Assembly (NCBI GenBank): GCA_963629575.1
Contig: CAVGIM010000063.1
Location: 1 to 9,944 of the forward strand
DNA: 9,944 bases
Direction of reading: 5' to 3'
From: Hallerella sp963629575
Lineage (GTDB): Bacteria > Fibrobacterota > Fibrobacteria > Fibrobacterales > Fibrobacteraceae
Of this stretch, positions 5,824 to 9,944 are shown one piece after another; positions within the stretch are counted from its first letter, which is position 1; each line of letters begins with the position of its first letter. The translations under genes and the position numbers were made by a program. The notes beneath the pieces are model-generated. The model was given only the letters and a program-made list of their open reading frames with translations. It did not search any database and was not told the origin of the DNA.

Positions 5824-7083
5824 TCAAAGCGACCAGTGGTATTCGAAGCCCAGCTGGATAAAGCAGTCGATGGTGGAACCTCCGATTTCTGTCGGCTCGG
5901 CAACCGCATCGACGGACGGTTCCCTGTCGAGAAGCCGGCCGCGCCCGGCGATTCCCGCCCGCAAGTCGATTCCGTAATGGTCGAAGAAAAGCCCGCGGAC
6001 ACCTGCCGAGAGAATCGCGCCTTTGTAAAAATCCCTGAATTCGATTCGAGCCCTGTAGGCGCTCGAAGGCTCTCTTTCGCTTTTCGTGTCGATGGATTCC
6101 GAGAGGAAGCTATAGAGAAATCCGAGCGAAGCGTGTGGCAGAACGTCGATGTTTTTTCGTACATGGAAACGGTGGGAAAACAAGAGGCTGAGTCCGACTT
6201 CGTAGCGGTAAAACGTCCAGTGGTCCAGTTCCCGGTAAATCGTGTCGCGGTCATCGGTCTTTGCGTCGTGGGAGGAAAGCCGGAAGAAAATCTCCGCACC
6301 GATAAAGTCGTACCAGAGTCCTCCGGCGTAAACGTTCAGGACCGGCGAGGAATCGTCCAGAAAGTTCCAGGTGGAAAGCGAATCCTTGGTGTTGCGGTAA
6401 TTCTTGATGCGGCTCTTGAGATGGCTTCGATACCAGCTGTCCGGCGTGAACGGAATTTGGGCTTGCGTGTAGCCGCCCGCGATTCCTACCCAGCCGTGAA
6501 ATTTGGGAATTTCCGAAAAATATTCGTCCGGTTCTACCGCTTTTCTTTTTCTCTCTTCGGCAGAAAGGCGCCGCTTGGCGCTTCCTCCAAAGAACATGGC
6601 GGCGATATCGTCTCCCAGCTGGACCTTGTCTTCCCGGTAGGGAAGCGAACCCGCGATTTTCGGCGCAGAACTCGTTTCGTCAAAAAGCGCGATGACGAGG
6701 GAATTTCCTCGGCGGGTCATAAAAAGCAAAAGCCGGTCTTCGATGGATGCGATTTTCCTTTGAACGGCAGGATTGCGGGCCTTGAGATTTTCGGCGGGAA
6801 CTTTTGGCTCCAGGTTGTTGCGGAGCCAGTTTGCGTAGAGGATTGCACTGGAATCCCTTTCCCATTCTCCGGCGATTCTCGCCGAGGGATTTCCAATACC
6901 GCCGTTGTTCCGTTTGAGCGACAGGGAGAATTCCTTCGGGTCGAGAACATTCGCGCTGTCCGGGCTCCAGAGGAGAATGTCCGGATCGCTCCAAAGGGTA
7001 AAAGGCGTTTTGAAGAAAATGTCGCCTGCGAAAAGCTCGGCGGAGAATAGCAGGAGCGCCAACAGGAAGGGAAAGGCTTTCAC
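5824..7083 (-). CDS. Predicted exported outer-membrane beta-barrel-like protein, unknown function
   Basis: A 419-residue protein that I do not recognise. It has a clear signal peptide (Lys, a long Phe/Leu/Ala core, likely cut after LFA at about residue 19). The first 170 or so residues are a mixed soluble-looking region that includes LLLFMTRRGNSLVIALFD. A basic-acidic linker, AEERKRKAVEPDEYFSE, follows at about 184-200. The rest, about 200-419, is rich in alternating hydrophobic and Gly/Tyr/Trp/Phe strands (GLWYDFIGAEIFFRLSS, RYEVGLSLLFSHRF, GAILSAGVRGLFFDHYGID, IQLGFEYHW), as in outer-membrane barrels, although the last residue is Leu rather than Phe. The start is GTG, with GGAGG 6 bases upstream inside the lipoprotein gene; GTGA overlaps the lipoprotein stop, so translation is probably coupled. 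It is the last gene of the purU operon. Confidence 0.75.
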   Translation of the reverse strand: MKAFPFLLALLLFSAELFAGDIFFKTPFTLWSDPDILLWSPDSANVLDPKEFSLSLKRNNGGIGNPSARIAGEWERDSSAILYANWLRNNLEPKVPAENLKARNPAVQRKIASIEDRLLLFMTRRGNSLVIALFDETSSAPKIAGSLPYREDKVQLGDDIAAMFFGGSAKRRLSAEERKRKAVEPDEYFSEIPKFHGWVGIAGGYTQAQIPFTPDSWYRSHLKSRIKNYRNTKDSLSTWNFLDDSSPVLNVYAGGLWYDFIGAEIFFRLSSHDAKTDDRDTIYRELDHWTFYRYEVGLSLLFSHRFHVRKNIDVLPHASLGFLYSFLSESIDTKSEREPSSAYRARIEFRDFYKGAILSAGVRGLFFDHYGIDLRAGIAGRGRLLDREPSVDAVAEPTEIGGSTIDCFIQLGFEYHWSL

Positions 7084-7766
7084 CGGATGCCTCCGTCGAT
7101 TCCGAAAGCGAGGCTGTCGGCGGCAAATGTCGAAACCTTGGCAACCGCTTTCGAAGAAATTCTGCTTCGAATGTCCAGCGGGATTTCGGAAACCGCCGAA
7201 TAAAGGGCGCGTTGCTTTTCGTTGTCCCAGAGCGTATAGGCGAGAATGATCGTCAGGAAATTCGACGTGCGCTTTTCGGCTGCTTCGCGACCGGTGAGCG
7301 CATAGTCGTAAAAGTTGTCCTTGGAAAGATCCAGTCCGAGCGTAAATTCATGGACAAGAATCAGATGTTTAGGCGCTGGCTTTTCAGGCATGGAAACGCT
7401 CTTTCCCTGGGCGGGAAAACGCCCCTTGACAAAGATGCGATCGTCGAGCCTTTGTGTATCTTCGGGGAATGTTTCGTAGAGGGAATCCGGCCAGAGAGAA
7501 AGCTTCGGGTAGCGCGTACTTTTCAGTTCTTTTTCAAAGGCCTTTTCCGCCTGTTCGCTCAGAATGGCATAGACGGAATCCCGAGGAATTTCCAGGTTCT
7601 TGGAAAACCACTTGTCTCTTGTGATGACAATTGCCCGGTGAAGTCCGACGAGCGCGATTTCTTCGCTTGCGCTCGGGGATTCCCGGTAGTAGGGGTGTCT
7701 TGCGTTCCACTGCTTGCCTGAACAGGCGACGAGGATAATCGTAAACAGCAGAATCGCCGCCCGCAT
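7080..7766 (-). CDS. Predicted lipoprotein of unknown function
   Basis: The ATG at 7766 gives 228 residues with a short lipoprotein signal: MRAAILLFTIILVAC, lipobox LVAC with Cys15, then Ser at +2, which favours the outer membrane. A longer frame runs upstream to 7967 but overlaps pyrE and would bury the lipobox, so it is rejected. The mature part shows no family I can name. It has an alpha/beta look: strands such as AIVITRD and HLILVHEFTLGLDL, then a Glu/Lys helix, then TIILAYTLWDNEKQRALYS, which recalls the 'strand, Asp, turn, strand' ending of periplasmic LpoB/CsgG-like folds; that comparison is only an inference. It starts one base after the pyrE stop (TAAAATG) with only a weak GGGGTG site, and its TGA overlaps the GTG of the barrel-like gene. 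The two are likely partners at the outer membrane. Confidence 0.78.
   Translation of the reverse strand: MRAAILLFTIILVACSGKQWNARHPYYRESPSASEEIALVGLHRAIVITRDKWFSKNLEIPRDSVYAILSEQAEKAFEKELKSTRYPKLSLWPDSLYETFPEDTQRLDDRIFVKGRFPAQGKSVSMPEKPAPKHLILVHEFTLGLDLSKDNFYDYALTGREAAEKRTSNFLTIILAYTLWDNEKQRALYSAVSEIPLDIRSRISSKAVAKVSTFAADSLAFGIDGGIR
7090..7094 (-). promoter_or_regulatory. GGAGG ribosome binding site supporting the GTG start
   Basis: GGAGG on the minus strand ends 6 bases before GTG at 7083-7081, inside the end of the lipoprotein gene. This supports a GTG start whose signal peptide is complete. Confidence 0.75.
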
Positions 7767-7767
7767 T

Positions 7768-8436
7768 TTACACACCCCATTCTTTGCGATAGGCGCATAC
7801 CTTTTCGAGAATGTCGCTTGGCGCACCGATTTTCTGGCGGTTCTCCGCATTTTCGAGGAACGCGATGATGTCGTCGATGTCGATAATCGAATGGGCTTCG
7901 ATTCCGTAATTCTCTTCGACGGTCGAAAGGGCGGATTTTCCGTTTTCGAGGCGCTCCTTGCGGTCAACGGAGATGAGAAGTCCCCGGATTTTCGCTTTCG
8001 GGAAGTTCTTCATCGTCTGCATCGTTTCGTTCACGGAGGTTCCCGCAGTAATCACGTCCTCGATTATGACGACGTCTTTCGCTTCCTTGTACGTGTCGCC
8101 GACGAGGTTTCCGCCTTCGCCGTGGTCCTTCGCTTCCTTTCGGTTGTATGTGAAGCTCAGGTCGAGACCGTGGCGTTCGTAGAGGGAAATCGCCGTCGCT
8201 GCGCACAGGGGAATCCCCTTGTAGGCGGGTCCGAAAAGGTTTGCCGCCTTGCCCTTGAAATGCTCGACAAAGGCTTCGGCGTAGAATTCGGACAGGCGGG
8301 AAAGAGCCTTGCCCGTGCGAAATTCTCCCGTGTTGATGAAATACGGCGTGTGGCGCCCGCTCTTGGTGACAAAGGCTCCGAACTTGAGAGCGCCGGTTTC
8401 GACGAGAAAGTGTACAAAGGAATCTTTACGGTTCAT
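7768..8436 (-). CDS. pyrE: Orotate phosphoribosyltransferase
   Basis: A 222-residue cytoplasmic enzyme that joins orotate to PRPP to make orotidine monophosphate, the fifth step of pyrimidine synthesis. TKSGRHTPYFINTG (24-37) is the N-terminal orotate/PRPP contact region, GPAYKGIPL (69-77) is the next conserved loop, YNRKEAKDHGEGG (97-109) is the mobile catalytic loop with its Arg-Lys and Lys-Asp-His, and VVIIEDVITAGTS (122-134) is the PRPP-binding signature. The length is usual for the family. The frame stays open up to 8706, but that extension lies over the membrane-protein gene; the ATG at 8436 has GGAGG 9 bases upstream and overlaps the previous stop as ATGA, which fixes the start. It sits third in the purU operon, an unusual companion set. 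Confidence 0.96.
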   Translation of the reverse strand: MNRKDSFVHFLVETGALKFGAFVTKSGRHTPYFINTGEFRTGKALSRLSEFYAEAFVEHFKGKAANLFGPAYKGIPLCAATAISLYERHGLDLSFTYNRKEAKDHGEGGNLVGDTYKEAKDVVIIEDVITAGTSVNETMQTMKNFPKAKIRGLLISVDRKERLENGKSALSTVEENYGIEAHSIIDIDDIIAFLENAENRQKIGAPSDILEKVCAYRKEWGV

Positions 8437-8939
8437 CCGTTGGAACCTCCGATAAGAAGGAAGAAAATCCCGCTCAGGATTTGGTAGCTGGTAAGGACGG
8501 TGAGCGAGACCAGGATAATGGAAACGAGTACGCACAGCCCGATATACCAGAAGAACGACTTTTTGAATCCCTTGATTTTCAGCTTGAAGATGAACCAGAC
8601 GATGACGGAGAGGAGTGCGGCAAAGATCCAGGCGACAGGTGCCGAAATCGCCGCGATGCAGCTCACGAGATAGACGAGCGAGATTCCCGGGATGAAGAAA
8701 AAGCATATCGCAAGCACGGTGAGAAGCGCAAAGCCGACATAGTAGGAAACGCCGCGTTCGTGCTGGATGATGACCTGGGGCTTTTCATCCGCTTTGTTTA
8801 CGGATTCCGCAGGTTCCGCCTTGGCGTCTTGCCTGGGTTTAGGGTTTTCGGAAGGCTGGGAAGCTTGGGTGTTTTCTTCCGGACTTTCTATCGAAACGAT
8901 TTCGGCGTCCTGGATCTTGGGTTCATTTTCTTCTGTCAT
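8433..8939 (-). CDS. Small integral membrane protein with acidic N-terminal tail, unknown function
   Basis: A 168-residue protein that I do not recognise. Residues 1-60 are hydrophilic, rich in Glu, Pro, Gln, Ser and Lys and probably disordered. Residues 64-164 are hydrophobic and hold three to four spans, about 64-83, 88-119 (possibly two short spans), 128-150 and a last one near 152-164. A basic patch, KLKIKGFKK at 119-127, suggests that this loop faces the cytoplasm. No catalytic or binding motif is seen. The start at 8939 has TAAGGA 6 bases upstream, in which the TAA is also the purU stop. Its own TGA overlaps the pyrE ATG. The tight packing says it is co-translated with purU and pyrE, but gives no hint of function. 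Confidence 0.82.
   Translation of the reverse strand: MTEENEPKIQDAEIVSIESPEENTQASQPSENPKPRQDAKAEPAESVNKADEKPQVIIQHERGVSYYVGFALLTVLAICFFFIPGISLVYLVSCIAAISAPVAWIFAALLSVIVWFIFKLKIKGFKKSFFWYIGLCVLVSIILVSLTVLTSYQILSGIFFLLIGGSNG
8446..8450 (-). promoter_or_regulatory. GGAGG ribosome binding site of pyrE
   Basis: GGAGG on the minus strand lies 9 bases before the ATG at 8436 and inside the end of the membrane-protein gene. It decides the pyrE start against the longer open frame. Confidence 0.8.
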
Positions 8940-8945
8940 GGAAAA

Positions 8946-8951
8946 TCCTTA
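8946..8951 (-). promoter_or_regulatory. Ribosome binding site overlapping the purU stop codon
   Basis: TAAGGA on the minus strand combines the purU stop (TAA) with an AAGGA site 6 bases before the ATG at 8939. The overlap favours coupled translation of the two genes. Confidence 0.75.
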
Positions 8952-9794
8952 CAGGATAAAGGTTCGTCCTTCATAGACAAAGATGCGGTGTTCGAGCCAG
9001 AGCTTGACCGCCGAGGAGAGCGTCCGCTTTTCGATGTCCTTGCCGAGTTCGACCAGTTCGTCGATCGACGCGGTTTCGGGAACGCGCTGGACATCCTGGC
9101 AGATGATTGGTCCCTGGTCGAGGTCTTCGGTTGCAAAGTGCGCTGTCGCGCCGATGATCTTTACGCCCTTGTGCCACGCTTGATGGTAAGGCTTCGCCCC
9201 CTTGAACGCCGGGAGAAATCCGTGGTGGATGTTCACGACCTTGTAGCGGAACTCTTCGGTAAACGCCGCCGAGAGAATCTGCATGTAGCGGGCGAGAATG
9301 ATTCCGTCGGTTTTCGTTTCCTGGATGATTTCGCGGAAACGGTTTTCCGAAACGGTCTTGTCTCCGGTGCTTGGTACGTAGTAGAAGGGAACGCCGAACG
9401 TCCCGCCGACGGGCCCGAGTTCCGTGTGGTTGCTCACGATACAGCTGAATTCGCAGGGAAGGTCTCCGTCGCGACGCTTGAGAAGCAGGTCGTAAAGGCA
9501 ATGGTCCGTCTTGGAAACGAAAATGGCGAGACGCTGAACCTTTGTCGTATCATAGAGGTTCCATTCGAGCGAAAGCTGTGGAGCGATTGCCTTCAGATGC
9601 TCGCGAACTTCGGTCGCCGCCGAAGGTTCGCATTCAAAAACCGCACGGAGAAAGAAAGTCTCGATATCCTTGGCGGTGTGCTGCGTCAAGTCGATGATGT
9701 TCGCTCCGGCATTGGCGAGGACCTGCGTAGTGCCTGCAATCAGTCCCTTTTGGTCGGGGCAGTGGATTTGTAAAATATATCGGGTAATAGGCAT
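8949..9794 (-). CDS. purU: Formyltetrahydrofolate deformylase
   Basis: A 281-residue enzyme that hydrolyses 10-formyltetrahydrofolate to tetrahydrofolate and formate, balancing the one-carbon pool and supplying formate. Residues 1 to about 85 form an ACT regulatory domain (YILQIHCPDQKGLIAG, then VLANAGANIIDLTQHT). From about 87 a formyltransferase-fold catalytic domain follows: SNH at 121-123, ARYMQIL at 168-174, NIHHGFLPAFKGAKPYHQA at 188-206 with the catalytic Asn and His, and GATAHFATEDLDQGPII at 215-231 with the catalytic Asp (226). HHG replaces the commoner HHS. Length and domain order are those of PurU; PurN and Fmt lack the ACT domain. It is the first gene of the five-gene operon. The start at 9794 has no ribosome binding site but a TATATT/TATTAT box just upstream, so the mRNA leader may be absent or very short. 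Confidence 0.96.
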   Translation of the reverse strand: MPITRYILQIHCPDQKGLIAGTTQVLANAGANIIDLTQHTAKDIETFFLRAVFECEPSAATEVREHLKAIAPQLSLEWNLYDTTKVQRLAIFVSKTDHCLYDLLLKRRDGDLPCEFSCIVSNHTELGPVGGTFGVPFYYVPSTGDKTVSENRFREIIQETKTDGIILARYMQILSAAFTEEFRYKVVNIHHGFLPAFKGAKPYHQAWHKGVKIIGATAHFATEDLDQGPIICQDVQRVPETASIDELVELGKDIEKRTLSSAVKLWLEHRIFVYEGRTFIL

Positions 9795-9820
9795 ATCGTA
9801 TAATATATAAATTTAATTTC
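9795..9820 (-). promoter_or_regulatory. AT-rich promoter region of the purU operon
   Basis: On the minus strand GAAATTAAATTTATATATT and then ATACGAT run straight into the ATG. TATATT (9807-9802) or TATTAT (9805-9800) would serve as a -10, which places the RNA start at or a few bases from the start codon. No good -35 hexamer is seen at the usual distance (GCCATA or CATACG). This is the only visible promoter for the five genes. Confidence 0.45.
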
Positions 9821-9849
9821 TCCGTATGGCGGATTCTTGGAACGGGACG

Positions 9850-9944
9850 CGGGGGCTGATCTTAGGTGGAAGTGGAATGTTGAGAGTGAAGAGTGGGACT
9901 CCGAGCGAACTTTTACTTCTAGCGGTCATCCTGGAGCGCGGTCA
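9850..9944 (+). repeat. Composite intergenic repeat, right copy, running to the window edge
   Basis: On the plus strand: CGGGGG, CTTAGG, AGTGGAATGT, GAGAGTGAAGAGTGGGA, a variable stretch, then GGTCATCCTGGAGCG. It matches, element by element, the minus-strand copy at 5702-5804, so the two are in opposite orientation on either side of the purU operon. The last unit probably continues beyond the window. Confidence 0.7.

Noticed and set aside
5836..7050. A 404-codon open frame on the plus strand, antisense to the barrel-like gene
   Set aside because: The minus-strand gene has a signal peptide, ribosome binding site and coupled start. The antisense product is of Arg/Val/Phe/Gly-rich mirror composition without domain features.
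7767..7967. The upstream extension of the lipoprotein frame to an ATG at 7967
   Set aside because: It lies over the end of pyrE, is Ser/Arg-rich, and would put the lipobox in the middle of the protein. The ATG at 7766 gives a proper signal.
8437..8706. The upstream extension of the pyrE frame to 8706
   Set aside because: It overlaps the membrane-protein gene, and PyrE homology begins at the ATG at 8436, which has a strong GGAGG site.
8481..9773. A 430-codon open frame on the plus strand, antisense to the membrane-protein and purU genes
   Set aside because: The minus strand carries full PurU motifs and a well-placed start and stop. The antisense product has no recognisable domain and a skewed Asp/Arg/Phe/Val composition, as expected of the mirror of real codons.

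Overview
The window looks like chromosome from a member of the Fibrobacter lineage (Fibrobacterota). The main reason is the first gene: its C-terminal domain carries the WMAENLNY, CPDGW and AIRCIK landmarks of the FISUMP domain (Fibrobacter succinogenes major paralogous domain), preceded by a serine-rich linker typical of that group. Housekeeping genes and gene-poor spacers filled with GTCATYCTGGAGCG-type repeats fit the same kind of genome. There is no rRNA, tRNA, CRISPR array, transposase or phage gene that I can see.

Layout. (a) 2-2091, plus strand: the 3' part of a FISUMP-domain gene whose start lies outside the window, followed 14 bases later by a GT1-type glycosyltransferase. (b) 2103-2128: a stem-loop terminator that works in both directions, between the convergent glycosyltransferase and purC. 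(c) 2143-3647: purC (minus) and coaE (plus), divergent from a 29-base spacer. (d) 3648-3718: a short promoter region with 11-base-periodic direct repeats, then a Na/Pi cotransporter-family gene with a PhoU-like tail (3719-5404, plus). (e) 5405-5823: 419 bases without a credible gene, made of several repeat types and a large nested palindrome, between two convergent transcription units. (f) 9794 down to 5824, minus strand: a tightly packed five-gene operon, purU - small membrane protein - pyrE - lipoprotein - outer-membrane beta-barrel-like protein, with junctions of +9, -4, +1 and -4 bases. (g) 9795-9944: the operon promoter and another copy of the intergenic repeat.

How the genes relate. PurC (de novo purine synthesis), PurU (formate/one-carbon balance for purine synthesis), PyrE (pyrimidine synthesis) and CoaE (last step of CoA synthesis) are ordinary core metabolism. 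The less ordinary part is that purU and pyrE share an operon with three uncharacterised envelope proteins; the terminal lipoprotein and barrel-like protein are translationally coupled and are the best candidates for an undescribed pair. The operon is bracketed by two oppositely oriented copies of one composite intergenic repeat, which could be chance in a repeat-rich genome or could matter for rearrangement. I do not see a clear new defence, mobile or biosynthetic system; the strongest leads are the envelope pair, the repeat architecture and the possible phosphate-responsive operator.
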